Below, one piece after another: positions 34,308 through 43,287 of a DNA stretch of 64,000 bases (position 1 is its first letter; the number at the start of each line of letters is the position of its first letter). The notes below the pieces were generated by a model, which searched no databases, was not told the DNA's origin, and saw nothing but the letters and a program-made list of their open reading frames with translations. Origin of the DNA: Actinoplanes derwentensis (GTDB lineage: Bacteria > Actinomycetota > Actinomycetes > Mycobacteriales > Micromonosporaceae); the NCBI RefSeq assembly GCF_900104725.1, contig NZ_LT629758.1:3534001-3598000 (forward strand). Reading direction: 5' to 3'. A program made the position numbers and the translations under genes.

Positions 34308-35147
34308 GTGGAGACCAGGGAGTTGCGCTACTTCGTGGCGGTCGCCGAGGAACTGCATTTCGGCCGGGCCGCGCTGCGCCTGGGGATCGCCCAGCCGCCG
34401 CTGTCCCGCGCGATCAGCCGCCTCGAACACCGGCTCGGGGTGCTGCTGCTGGAGCGCACCAGCCGGGCCGTGGCCCTGACCGGGGCCGGTGCGGTGCTGT
34501 TGCGGGAGGGCCGGGCGGCACTGGACGCGATGGCGGCGGCCGAGCGGCGTACCCAGCGGGCGTCGTTGAACGGACCGGCCGGTCTGGTGCTGGTGTCGAA
34601 GGCCGGCGCGTCCAGTGAGCTGCTGGCGAAACTGCTGGACGCCTACGCGGCCGAGCCGGGTTCGGTGCCGGTCGAGGTGATGCTGTGCGGGATCGGTGAG
34701 CAGGAGCCGGCGCTGCGGGACGGGCGGGCCGACGTGGCGTTGCTGCATCAGCCGTTCGACTCGGTGGCCGGTTTCGACACCGAGGAGATGAGCACCGAGC
34801 GGCAGGCGGTGATGCTGCCGGCCGGGCACCCGTTGAGCATCCGGGAGTCGATGACCATCGCCGAGGCGCTCACCATCCCGGGACTGCCACCGGCCCGGTG
34901 GCCGCTCGCCGAGGGCGGTTACCCGGACGGGCCGGGACCGGAGATCCGCGACCACGCCCAGCTGCTGCAACTGGTGGCGCTGGGCCGGACCGCGGTGATC
35001 CTGCCCGAGACGGTCCGCTCCCTGATCACCGGACTGGCCGCGGTGCCCGTGTCGGACGCACCGAAGGTCACGACGGTGATCGCCTGGCCGCCGCACAGTC
35101 GCTCCCGGGCGTTGGCTACCCTCGTGCGCACCGCCACGCGTCTTTAG
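34308..35147 (+). CDS. LysR-family transcriptional regulator
   Basis: HTH at the GTG start (VETRELRYFVAVAEELHFGR; LGIAQPPLSRAISRLE), linker, then a shortened substrate-binding domain (about 90-279) with LMLPAGHPLS-like and GRTAVILPETVRS segments. Length 279 aa. The divergent SDR gene is its probable target through the ATACC/GGTAT site. Inducer unknown. Confidence 0.88.
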   Translation: METRELRYFVAVAEELHFGRAALRLGIAQPPLSRAISRLEHRLGVLLLERTSRAVALTGAGAVLLREGRAALDAMAAAERRTQRASLNGPAGLVLVSKAGASSELLAKLLDAYAAEPGSVPVEVMLCGIGEQEPALRDGRADVALLHQPFDSVAGFDTEEMSTERQAVMLPAGHPLSIRESMTIAEALTIPGLPPARWPLAEGGYPDGPGPEIRDHAQLLQLVALGRTAVILPETVRSLITGLAAVPVSDAPKVTTVIAWPPHSRSRALATLVRTATRL

Positions 35148-35232
35148 CAGATGGTTGCTGATCTATCACTATGCGTGGAAAATTCCGGACAAGACGTGTC
35201 GCTGGATTCGTCCATTTGAGACACTGCCGGGC

Positions 35233-36216
35233 ATGCCAACGACGGATCTTCATCTGGTCGTCGACATCGCCGCATGGTGGATCACCGCGGTGTACGAGTC
35301 CGGGAGTGTGCTGCAGCCCGTGCTCTTCGACGGCCGGGCAAGCCTACCCAGCGGGGTCTTCGACGATGCCGGTATCTGGACCGCCGGCCGGGACGCCCTG
35401 GCCGACGGGCTCCGGCGCCCCGAGTCGTACCGTCCCGACCCGATGACCCTGTTACGGCACGGCGGGCCGGTCGAGGCGGTCGCCGCGGTCCTGGCGCACG
35501 TCGCGGCGGCGGCCACCGGCCGGGTCGCGGCGCTGACCGTCGTCACCGCGCACGAGTGGGAGCAGCCGGCCCGGCACCGGCTCGAACGGGCCGCCGCCCT
35601 GGCCCGGCTGCCTCGCCCACGGGCGATCAGCACCGCCGCCGCTGCAGCCGCCCTGGCCGGCACCGACCTGGCAGTGGTGTGCGTGCCCGGCACCGCCTGG
35701 CCGGAGCTGACCCTGGTCGACACCCGGAACGGCTACCGGCACCTGGCCACGGCCGCGGTCCGGGCACCGGGGGTCCCGGCCGTCGACGAGGCTCTGCTGC
35801 GGGTCGCGGCGAACCGGGCCGGTACCGACGCCGACCCGGACAACTGGCAGGTCTGCCGGGAGGTCGAGCAGGCGCGGGCGGTCCTCGCGGTGCAACCCCG
35901 GGCGTCGATGCTGCTGCCCGAACCGCACGGGGCGGTCGAGTTGAACCGGGACGACCTGGCGGCGGCGACCGCCGTCCACCTGGAGCGCCTGCCGGACTCC
36001 GCGAAACAGCTCCTCGCCGACGCCGGCACCGATCCGGCGCAGGTCGGCGCGGTCGTGATGGTCGGCGAGGATCCGCAGCTCGGCAAGGCACTGGCCGGGG
36101 CCGCGCTGACCCCGACGGTCACCGTCCGCGACACACACGCCCTGTTACGGAGCGCGGCGGCCACCCGCCCGCCGGGCCGCCCGTCCTGGCGGCCCTGGCA
36201 GCGGCGGCGCTTCTGA
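35233..36216 (+). CDS. Hsp70-like (actin-fold) protein, actinobacterial, no substrate-binding domain
   Basis: The 327-residue product begins TDLHLVVDIAAWWITAVYES, a variant of the Hsp70/actin phosphate-1 strand. It has AALTVVTAHEWEQPARHRLE (like the VPA/TVP strand), a DLAVVCVPG region, and a late VGAVVMVGEDPQLGKAL matching the VLVGGxSRxPxV motif. Only the nucleotide-binding-like fold is present; the peptide-binding half of DnaK is missing. Several ATP-contact residues look altered. Such truncated Hsp70-like proteins occur in type VII secretion and envelope loci of actinomycetes, but their function is unknown. Confidence 0.65.
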   Translation: MPTTDLHLVVDIAAWWITAVYESGSVLQPVLFDGRASLPSGVFDDAGIWTAGRDALADGLRRPESYRPDPMTLLRHGGPVEAVAAVLAHVAAAATGRVAALTVVTAHEWEQPARHRLERAAALARLPRPRAISTAAAAAALAGTDLAVVCVPGTAWPELTLVDTRNGYRHLATAAVRAPGVPAVDEALLRVAANRAGTDADPDNWQVCREVEQARAVLAVQPRASMLLPEPHGAVELNRDDLAAATAVHLERLPDSAKQLLADAGTDPAQVGAVVMVGEDPQLGKALAGAALTPTVTVRDTHALLRSAAATRPPGRPSWRPWQRRRF

Positions 36217-36242
36217 AGCCGCTTACTGGCCTTTAACGCGGC

Positions 36243-37145
36243 CTATTGGAAGACGATGGTGTGGTTGCCGTGCCGGATGACCCGGTCCTCGGCGTGCCAC
36301 AGGACGGCCCGGGACAGCACCGCCCGCTCCACGTCGGCACCCTGACGGCGCAACTCGGCGACGCTGTGGGCGTGGTTCACCCGGACCACGTCCTGCTCGA
36401 TGATCGGCCCCTCGTCGAGGTCCTCGGTCACGTAGTGGGCGGTCGCCCCGACGAGCTTCACCCCCCGCTGCGCGGCTTTGGCGTACGGGTCGGCGCCGAT
36501 GAACGCGGGCAGGAAACTGTGGTGGATGTTGATGATCGGCACCCCGACCCGCTCGATGAAGTCCCCGGAAAGGATCTGCATGTAGCGGGCCAGCACGACG
36601 AAGTCGACGTTGCCGGTCAGCAGCCGCAGGTGCTGGGCCTCGGCGGCGGTCTTGTCCGGGCCCTGCGACGGCACGTGGAAGAACGGGATGCCGAACGAGC
36701 GCACCTCGTCGGCGGTGGTCGCGTGGTTGGAGATCACCATCGCGATGTTGATCGGCAGTTCACCGCGCCGGTGCCGCCACAGCAGGTCGAGCAGGCAGTG
36801 GTCGGCCTTGGACGCGAAGATCGCCACCCGTTTCGGCACGGACAGGTCCCGTACCTGGTATTCGAGTTCGAAGTCGTCGGCGAGTTCGGCCCGCAAGTCG
36901 GCCTCGATCGCCGGCAGCGCCGCCTTCAGACCGGCCTGGCCGAAGACGGTGCGCTGGAAGAAGGCCCCGCCGACCGGATTGTCCGAGTACTGGTCGAGCG
37001 ACACGATGTTGGCTCCGTGCCGCCCGAGCACCGCGCTGATGGCCGCGACGATCCCGGTCCGGTCCCGGCCGTGCACGATGAGCACCGCCTGGTCGGCGGA
37101 CGGCTGCACCGAGTGCTGGTCTCGGGCGTTCTGGGTCAGGGTCAC
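36243..37145 (-). CDS. purU: Formyltetrahydrofolate deformylase
   Basis: An N-terminal ACT domain (about 20-95, VLIVHGRDRTGIVAAISAVL) precedes a formyltransferase fold (about 103-300) with the catalytic NIHHSFLPAFIGA and the DLDEGPIIEQD motif. These are diagnostic of PurU, which hydrolyses 10-formyl-THF to formate and THF and balances one-carbon pools. Length 300 aa is normal. Cytoplasmic. Confidence 0.95.
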   Translation of the reverse strand: MTLTQNARDQHSVQPSADQAVLIVHGRDRTGIVAAISAVLGRHGANIVSLDQYSDNPVGGAFFQRTVFGQAGLKAALPAIEADLRAELADDFELEYQVRDLSVPKRVAIFASKADHCLLDLLWRHRRGELPINIAMVISNHATTADEVRSFGIPFFHVPSQGPDKTAAEAQHLRLLTGNVDFVVLARYMQILSGDFIERVGVPIINIHHSFLPAFIGADPYAKAAQRGVKLVGATAHYVTEDLDEGPIIEQDVVRVNHAHSVAELRRQGADVERAVLSRAVLWHAEDRVIRHGNHTIVFQ

Positions 37146-37223
37146 GGCGGTGCGTCCTTCCGAAACAACGATGGGTGAGCCACCGAAGTGTAGAAATCTA
37201 GCCGGACCCGATGGCCCGGTGGA

Positions 37224-37505
37224 TCACCTCGTGAGAAAACCCTCGGCTTCGGTGACCGCGCCACCGGCCGCCCTGCGCAGCCGGAATTCCGGGCTCTCCG
37301 CGTTCGGAGCATCTCCTCGACCGGCAGGGCGGGGTTGGCCGCCGCGTACTCGTCAAGGCCCGGATCGGCGAGCGGCGCCCCGTGTGCGGACTCGTCGAGC
37401 CAGCACGGGAGCGCGGCCGTGTGGCGGCGCACCCGTGGATCCGGATGCGCCGCGGCCAGGCGGTACAGACGCCGGTCGTACTGCCTGGCCGGAATCAATT
37501 CAGCC
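37224..37505 (-). pseudogene. 5'-truncated, frameshifted LRV/HEAT-like repeat protein fragment
   Basis: A real-looking minus frame reads RQYDRRLYRLAAAHPDPRVR, then RRHTAALP and YAAANPALPVEEML, a leucine-rich-variant-like repeat. At about 37308 one base is lost; continuing in the next frame gives NAESPEFRLRRAAGG, then AVTEAEGFLTR and a stop at 37224. The N-terminus is missing at the junction with the SUKH-4 gene. Probably left over when the downstream end of this toxin locus was replaced. Confidence 0.5.
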
Positions 37506-37511
37506 TCGACC

Positions 37512-38039
37512 TCAGGGCCCGGGATAATCCCAGTCGGAGTAATAACCCTGTGCGGCGTCCTCGCAGAACAAGTCCCAGAACCCGTCCTCGGCGTATTTGC
37601 CCGGATCGTAACTCCTGACGATGTCACGCAGCTCCCCTGCGAGCCGCCAAAACTCTTCCTCGTCGCTGTCCTCTTCGTAAAAAGGAAAGCGGTCGATGAC
37701 CGCCGCAACACACCGGGTGAAGCTGCCGACATCTCGATTGACTTCACTCACATACGTGGACCCCGGCTCGGGGACATACCGCACTGCCCCCGTGTGCACG
37801 TCCACACAAACGCGCCCGAAAGCCCCCGAGGATCCGAATGCAACCAGGTGTCCGCCAAGCGGTCCATCGAGGTGCACGGCCGCTGGAAGTGCCTGGTATT
37901 CGTACCCGATCAACCCAGCCGGGACGCCAGTCTCTGCGAGGGATTTCTTGACATGATCAGGAACGTCCACCGGAACGGCGATCCGAACCAGGGTGAAACG
38001 CGGCTTGGGAAGGACTGGGAACCGCTCGTTCTCATCCAT
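37512..38039 (-). CDS. SUKH-4-like immunity protein
   Basis: About 175 residues. It contains LAETGVPAGLIGYEY, then GGHLVAFGSSGAFGRVCVDV, and an acidic C-terminus (YEEDSDEEEFW; WDLFCEDAAQGYYSDWDYPG), as in SUKH-4 immunity proteins. SUKH proteins bind and block toxin tips of polymorphic toxins. It directly follows the deaminase-tipped toxin gene, so it is very likely the cognate immunity protein. The start is ATG 38039, or an in-frame TTG at 38072 only 3 bases past the toxin stop. Base composition is lower in GC than its surroundings, like the toxin tip. Confidence 0.8.
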   Translation of the reverse strand: MDENERFPVLPKPRFTLVRIAVPVDVPDHVKKSLAETGVPAGLIGYEYQALPAAVHLDGPLGGHLVAFGSSGAFGRVCVDVHTGAVRYVPEPGSTYVSEVNRDVGSFTRCVAAVIDRFPFYEEDSDEEEFWRLAGELRDIVRSYDPGKYAEDGFWDLFCEDAAQGYYSDWDYPGP

Positions 38040-38075
38040 CGAAAACTCATGCCTCGCTGCAAGGACGAACAATCA

Positions 38076-41000
38076 TCAAAGGCCTCGCGATTTGAACATG
38101 GCCACAACCGCTTCCTTCAGGTCCGCTGTCGTCTTTTTCTGAATTTTCTCCCGATCACCCAGATCCGGATGATTCCAACTAAAAGTATAGTAGACCTTTA
38201 CATTCTTGCCACGCAGCAAGCCGTCGCACTTCCTGGCGCACGGGGCGCGTTCAGTGTACAGCGCTTCGATGTTGTTGATCCCGCCGGCCTGAATGATCAG
38301 ATCTTCCTCTGAATGAATTCCCGCCGCACCCTTACCGAGTGCCTTACCCGTAATGATCGTCTTGTTCTTCAGGAGAGCCGCGCCATAGTTCTTGGTCGTC
38401 TTGTTCTTGTCCTGGATTCGACGGTTATGGACCGCGAGGACCAGAGGATTGTTCGTATCCGTGTAAGAGATCTGAATGCCGAGGTCATGACAAGAATTGT
38501 TGTGGGTCAGAAGTGACGTGCCCTTGGCCGTCACATAGTAGGTGTGAACGTCGGCGACGGTGAGGTTGTGAACTCGCGTGTTCGCAGTACGGTGACCGAT
38601 CGCGGATATCTGAGCGAGGGTGCCGCTACTGGTGCGTAGCCATTGCTGGGGCGACAGGTGTTCGGCGTCCACCCAGTCGGAGAGCGCCGGGACCCAGAAG
38701 GGATGGTTATGGGTCGCGGTGACCGTCGCGGTCTCGGTACCGCGGTCGCCGTCGGTGTCGATGGTGATGTCGACAAGTTTCTTGTCGCCGTCGCCGGTGA
38801 TGGTCGCAGTGACGGGTTCGGCCGCGGTGACGCCGTTGATCGGATCCGTAGCGACGACCAGGTCGCCGATCTTCAGTTCTTCGATGGGCCGGGTGCTGCC
38901 GTCGGCGAGCAGGACGGGCGTGCCCGGCAGGAAGCTGTTCTCCTCGTCCTCGCAGGTATCCCGGTCCTTGGCTTCCTTCTTCAGCCGTCGGGCGAGTTCC
39001 AGGAGTAGATGGCGCCGATGGTTGGCGTCTTTGAGCTTCTTGATGAAGGCGACGATTTTGGGCAGTGCTTTGACGATCTTGTAGCCGGCGCGGACGGCTT
39101 TGATGCCGCCGAGCAGGCCCGCGAGGCTCCACAGGCAGGCTTCGATGTTGCCGTCCCGGAAGCAGCGGACGAGGTCACCGACACCGGACAGTTCGTAGAG
39201 CAGGTCGGCTGCCTCGACCTTGAGGAAGTCAAGGACGCTGAGCCCGGCGTCGCTGTTCGCCTGACGCAGTTCTGCCTGCTGTTCGGGAGTCAGGTACTGC
39301 AGCAGGTCCGGGTCGAGAGGATCGAGGGTGCCACCGGCCGCGGCGTCGGCGATGGCCTGCGCCTGGCGCTCGCGTTCAGCTTCTTCAGCCTGGTCGGCGG
39401 CCTTCTGTGCGTCGACGGCGTGCTGCAGCGCGTTGCTCGCTGCCTGGGTGGCGCCTTCGACATGTTGTTGTGCGCTGTCTGCGGCCCGGCGCGCTGCTGC
39501 GGCGTCGGCTTCGGCGCTGTCTGCTGCCTGGCGCGCTGCTGCGGCGTCGGCTTCGGCAGCGGTGGCGGCCTGGTCGGCGCGGTCGGCGTCGTTCTGGGCG
39601 TCCTGGGCGCTGCGTCCGGCGGCGTTGGCGTCGCTGGCTGCGGCGTTGGCTGCGGCGCGGGCCGCGGTGGCGTCGGCGCGGGCCTGGGCGTCGTGGCGGG
39701 CCGCGTTGGCGGCGGCGAGGCGGGCTGCTGCGCCCTCTGCGGCGGCTTCGGCGGCGGACTGCTTGGCCTCGGCTGCGGACCTCGCGGCGGATGCGGCCGA
39801 CTGTGCTGCTTTGGCGGCCTCCTGGTAGGCGAATTTGACGTGGGTGGCGGCCCGGTCGGCGGCCTCGGTGGCCAGCCTGGCCGCTTCGGACGCCTCGGTC
39901 GCACGGGTGCTGGCCGCGGCGGCCTGCTCGGCGCCGATGACCTTGGCCTGCTCGGCGATGCGGACCACGAAGTCGGCGTCGATGTCGGTGCCGGTGAACG
40001 GGCGCACCATCGCGATGGCGGTGTTGGCGGGGTCGGCGATCCCGGCCGCCGACGTCGCCGCCGCCTGCGAGGCGGCCACCGCGTCATCGGCCTGCGAACT
40101 GGCGGCCACCGCCTCGGTGGTCGCGGCCTGTGCCGCGTCGCGGGTACGGTCGGCGGCCCGCAGCGACTTACCGGCCTCGTCGTTGGCCTGCGACGCCAGA
40201 CGCTGCGCGGTGTCAGCGGCGGCAGCGGCCTTCACCTGCTGAGCGGTCGCCTGCGCGGCCTTGGAATCCGCCAGAACCCGGGCCGCGTGAGTGGCGCGGG
40301 CACCGGACTCGGCCTTGTCGGCCGCCGCGTCAGCGGCCCTCGCCGCGGAACGGGCCTTCTCGTGCGCGGCCCAGGCCATGTCAGCGGCATGCTGCGCCCT
40401 GGTCGCGGCAGCCCGGGAATCGGCCGCGGCACCGGTGGCGGTGTTCGCCGCCGCACGAGCCGAACGAGCGGCGTTACCGGCGGTGGCGGCCTCCCGGTCG
40501 GCGATGGCGGCCTGCTCGACGGCCTCGAGCCTCTCCGCTTCGGTGTCCGCCGACGCCGCAGCAGCACGGAAGGCCTGCGCCTTGGCCTTGGCAGTCTGTT
40601 CGTCGCGCTCAGCGCTGATGGCCGCATCGCGGGCCTGCCGGGCGTTGGCCTCCTGGTCCCACGCCCGGTCCTCGGCGTTCGCGGACGCCTGGTCAGCGTC
40701 TTCAGCCTTGGTACGCGCCTGCCCGGCGATCCCGGCTTGCCGATCGGCCTCACCGCGAGCGGTGGAAGCGATGGCTGCCTGGCGTTCGGCTTCGATGCGG
40801 TGACGTTCAGCGTTGGCGCGCTCGGCTTCGGCGTTCTGCCGTTGCCGGGCGGCCTCAGCGGCCTGATCCTCGGCGATCTTGCGTTGCTGGGCGACCTTCG
40901 CCGCCTCCGCCGCGGCCGTACGTTCGGCGGCCTCGGCCTGCTCACGGGCGGTCTTGGCACGGGCCGCAGCGGTCTTGGCAGCGGCGGCCTGCTTCTGCGC

Positions 41001-42317
41001 GGAGGCGGCCAGTCTCGCGGCGGCACGGGCGTGCTCTTCGGCGTGATGGTTCCAGGTGATCGCCTGCTGCTCACGGGCCACAGCCTGCGCCTGCGCGCCC
41101 TGAGCGTTGTTCGTGGCGATCGTCGCGTCGATGGCATGCGCGGCGGTCTGCGTCGCGCTGAGTGCGGCGCTGGCCGCCTCGTTCATCCCCTGGGTGATCC
41201 GGGCCCACTCGATGCCGTACTCCAGGCCCGTCTCCACCAGCACATCAGTGGCCAGGGTGGCCTTGGCCGCCGCGACCCGGGTCAACTCGGCGGCGTTGCG
41301 CACCCGCTGCAGTTCGGCGGCGGTCAGATCCTTGACCGTGGTCAGCCGGCTGTTCTTGACCGCGACCGTGTCGCTACCGGTGATGATCCGCTGGGCTTCC
41401 CGCGCGTTGTTGGACGCCCCACCCATGGCGTTGGCGACCAGCATCAACGCCTTCACACCCTCGCCGTGCGCGACCATCAACTGCCGGCGGGCCTCATTGG
41501 CCCGCGCCGACCGCTTGGCCAGATCGGTGAGTTCCTCCGCGGCCTTGTTACGTTCTTCCAGGTCCTTGAGGTGCTGCTCCCACTCGGCGGCATCCGCGTT
41601 CGCCGCGGTCAGGTAGCCGGTCTTCAGGAACGTGGCGATCGCCGTGTCCCCACCGGCCAGCGCCGCCTCGGCAGCCCGCTTGACCTGCGACGCCTCAGCC
41701 GCCCCGGCCGCGATGATCTGCACCCGCTGGCGTAGTTCCGCAGCCCGTTCCAGGGTCCGCTTCGCGGTCTGTTCGTCACGCTCACGAGCGATCCGAGCCC
41801 CATAAGCCAGGAACAACACCCGGTCGTACGCGGAACCGGCCAGCACCCGGGTGACCTCGGCGTTGAAGTAGCCGCCCGCCGCACCGGTGCCCTTCATCGC
41901 CTTGACCTTGGCCAGGTTGTCAGCGGCCTCCTTGTACTTACGGTCGCTGACCTGCTGGTCCAGGATCAGCATGTCCTCCATGACGAACTTCATGATCACC
42001 GCGTTGTCGCCGGTGGCCAGCGCCGCCAGCGCAGCGTCGCGGATCTCCGGCTCCTCGGCGGACTCGGCGGTGTCGGCGACCCACTGCCGCCACCGCTCGT
42101 CCATCTCGGGCACGCCCTCGCTGCCGTCCCACGGGTCGGTCACCAGCGGCGGGACCGGGATCTCCGGAAGCTGAGCCGCCTGCGGCACCGCGGAACGCGG
42201 CGACGCCGACACCGACGGCGGCACGTACCCCAACGTCACGACGAGCGTCACCGCCAGCGACAACAACGTCGCCGAACGGACCCGTCTCCAGAGACCGGGC
42301 ATGCGGATGCTGTTCAT
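38076..42317 (-). CDS. Secreted polymorphic toxin: ALF/alanine-rich repeats, Hint domain, nucleic-acid deaminase-like tip
   Basis: The 1413-residue protein starts with a signal peptide (about 1-38, LLSLAVTLVVTLGYVPPSVSA-like). An ALF-type helical region follows (about 50-330, ALATGDNAVIMKF; AALAGGDTAIATFLKTGYL), then several hundred residues of Ala/Glu/Arg-rich coiled coil to about 1050. A hydrophobic stretch (about 1060-1100) precedes a Hint domain (about 1128-1275: FLPGTPVLLADGSTRPIEEL, THNHPFW, ending LLTHN) that should cut off the tip. The last about 137 residues carry HSE (1335-1337) and PCARKC (1359-1364), the Zn/catalytic pattern HxE...PCx2-4C of deaminase-fold toxins. The tip DNA is clearly less GC-rich. 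A SUKH-4 gene follows. Residue ranges are approximate. Confidence 0.88.
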   Translation of the reverse strand: MNSIRMPGLWRRVRSATLLSLAVTLVVTLGYVPPSVSASPRSAVPQAAQLPEIPVPPLVTDPWDGSEGVPEMDERWRQWVADTAESAEEPEIRDAALAALATGDNAVIMKFVMEDMLILDQQVSDRKYKEAADNLAKVKAMKGTGAAGGYFNAEVTRVLAGSAYDRVLFLAYGARIARERDEQTAKRTLERAAELRQRVQIIAAGAAEASQVKRAAEAALAGGDTAIATFLKTGYLTAANADAAEWEQHLKDLEERNKAAEELTDLAKRSARANEARRQLMVAHGEGVKALMLVANAMGGASNNAREAQRIITGSDTVAVKNSRLTTVKDLTAAELQRVRNAAELTRVAAAKATLATDVLVETGLEYGIEWARITQGMNEAASAALSATQTAAHAIDATIATNNAQGAQAQAVAREQQAITWNHHAEEHARAAARLAASAQKQAAAAKTAAARAKTAREQAEAAERTAAAEAAKVAQQRKIAEDQAAEAARQRQNAEAERANAERHRIEAERQAAIASTARGEADRQAGIAGQARTKAEDADQASANAEDRAWDQEANARQARDAAISAERDEQTAKAKAQAFRAAAASADTEAERLEAVEQAAIADREAATAGNAARSARAAANTATGAAADSRAAATRAQHAADMAWAAHEKARSAARAADAAADKAESGARATHAARVLADSKAAQATAQQVKAAAAADTAQRLASQANDEAGKSLRAADRTRDAAQAATTEAVAASSQADDAVAASQAAATSAAGIADPANTAIAMVRPFTGTDIDADFVVRIAEQAKVIGAEQAAAASTRATEASEAARLATEAADRAATHVKFAYQEAAKAAQSAASAARSAAEAKQSAAEAAAEGAAARLAAANAARHDAQARADATAARAAANAAASDANAAGRSAQDAQNDADRADQAATAAEADAAAARQAADSAEADAAAARRAADSAQQHVEGATQAASNALQHAVDAQKAADQAEEAERERQAQAIADAAAGGTLDPLDPDLLQYLTPEQQAELRQANSDAGLSVLDFLKVEAADLLYELSGVGDLVRCFRDGNIEACLWSLAGLLGGIKAVRAGYKIVKALPKIVAFIKKLKDANHRRHLLLELARRLKKEAKDRDTCEDEENSFLPGTPVLLADGSTRPIEELKIGDLVVATDPINGVTAAEPVTATITGDGDKKLVDITIDTDGDRGTETATVTATHNHPFWVPALSDWVDAEHLSPQQWLRTSSGTLAQISAIGHRTANTRVHNLTVADVHTYYVTAKGTSLLTHNNSCHDLGIQISYTDTNNPLVLAVHNRRIQDKNKTTKNYGAALLKNKTIITGKALGKGAAGIHSEEDLIIQAGGINNIEALYTERAPCARKCDGLLRGKNVKVYYTFSWNHPDLGDREKIQKKTTADLKEAVVAMFKSRGL

Positions 42318-42391
42318 GGCACCTGATTCCTTCTGCGCACAAAGGCTGACAAAGAATGTTTGGGACACCGTGGACGGTGCGGGCGGGCGGG

Positions 42392-42814
42392 TCAGAGCTG
42401 CATACGCAGCTCGCCGGCCAGCGCAGCCTTCTCCGCGTTACGGGCGCTGGACTCCAACTGCCTCAGGTTCACCCGGCCACCATGCCGGCGTCCGCACACC
42501 GCACCTTCAGAATTTCCAGATCCACCGCGGCGGCATGCTCCTCGGGTGCGAACTCCACGTTGTGCGTGGCCAGAATCCGCTCGGCGAAATCGGCGTCGGC
42601 GGCGTTGAGGCTCCGCGAATAGTCGACCGCGAACTTCAACTCCGATTTCAGAAACCGGGCCAACACCCGGATCAACCGCCACCGCCGCGGCGGTCATGAC
42701 GGCTGAGGAGGCCGGGATCGCCCATACCGGCGCCGGCCCCGCGGCCAGCAGACCCGGAACCGTCATCAGGACAGCCAGAAAAACGGCCCGACGGGCCGTC
42801 GGTCGCGCATTCAT
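42392..42814 (-). pseudogene. Small secreted protein gene with two frameshifts
   Basis: From ATG 42814 a signal peptide is clear (TARRAVFLAVLMTVPGLLAA). The natural-looking middle lies in another frame (LARFLKSELKFAVDYSRSLN; ADFAERILATHNVEFAPEEH; LEILKVRCADAG). The end returns to the first frame (VNLRQLESSARNAEKAAL, stop 42392). Two opposite shifts would restore about 140 residues. It sits just upstream of the secreted toxin and may once have been part of that locus. Confidence 0.5.
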
Positions 42815-42862
42815 TGAATTATCCCCCGTGTTTAACAGCATCCCGCCGAGAAGTAGCCTCCA

Positions 42863-42890
42863 CCAGCACCGACTATGACCTCGGTGCTGG
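42863..42890. repeat. Perfect 10-bp inverted repeat in a gene-poor gap
   Basis: CCAGCACCGA, 8-base loop, TCGGTGCTGG. It lies 49 bases upstream of the broken secreted-protein gene. The surrounding gap (42815-43287, about 470 bases) shows no gene I can support and includes locally AT-rich stretches near 43070-43110. Confidence 0.5.
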
Positions 42891-43287
42891 CATTCGCATA
42901 GTTCCCCACACCTGTGAAGGGCATCGCTTGACAGGTCGGACAGCAGGGATTCACGACAACGGGATCGACATCGACAAACCTGCTTCATTCACGTTCGCCG
43001 AATCCTGACTAGATCTAACACGACCGCGGACCGACCCGCCACCCCGCCCGCATCAACCTGAGAAACCTATTTCCTGGATTATTGCAACCATTACTTGGTG
43101 ATTAACGCAGCTCGTCATGCCATTGACGGCCTTCCTCGGGTTCCCACCGAAGCCACCGGCGCCCGCGTGAAGACCGCTGCCACCACCGCCTACAACGGCA
43201 GAACGGCAGGGCCGAGTCGGCGGTCGGCCCGCGGCGGCTCAGGCCTTGTCGCCCATCCGCCAGAAGGCCGTCTCGTAGGGTGGCCGG

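Noticed and set aside
39009..41735. 908-codon plus-strand open frame across the toxin coiled coil
   Set aside because: Gly/Leu/Arg-rich antisense shadow of Ala/Glu/Arg codons.
42815..43287. tRNA or small RNA gene
   Set aside because: No cloverleaf or conserved tRNA motif could be found; only one palindrome stands out.
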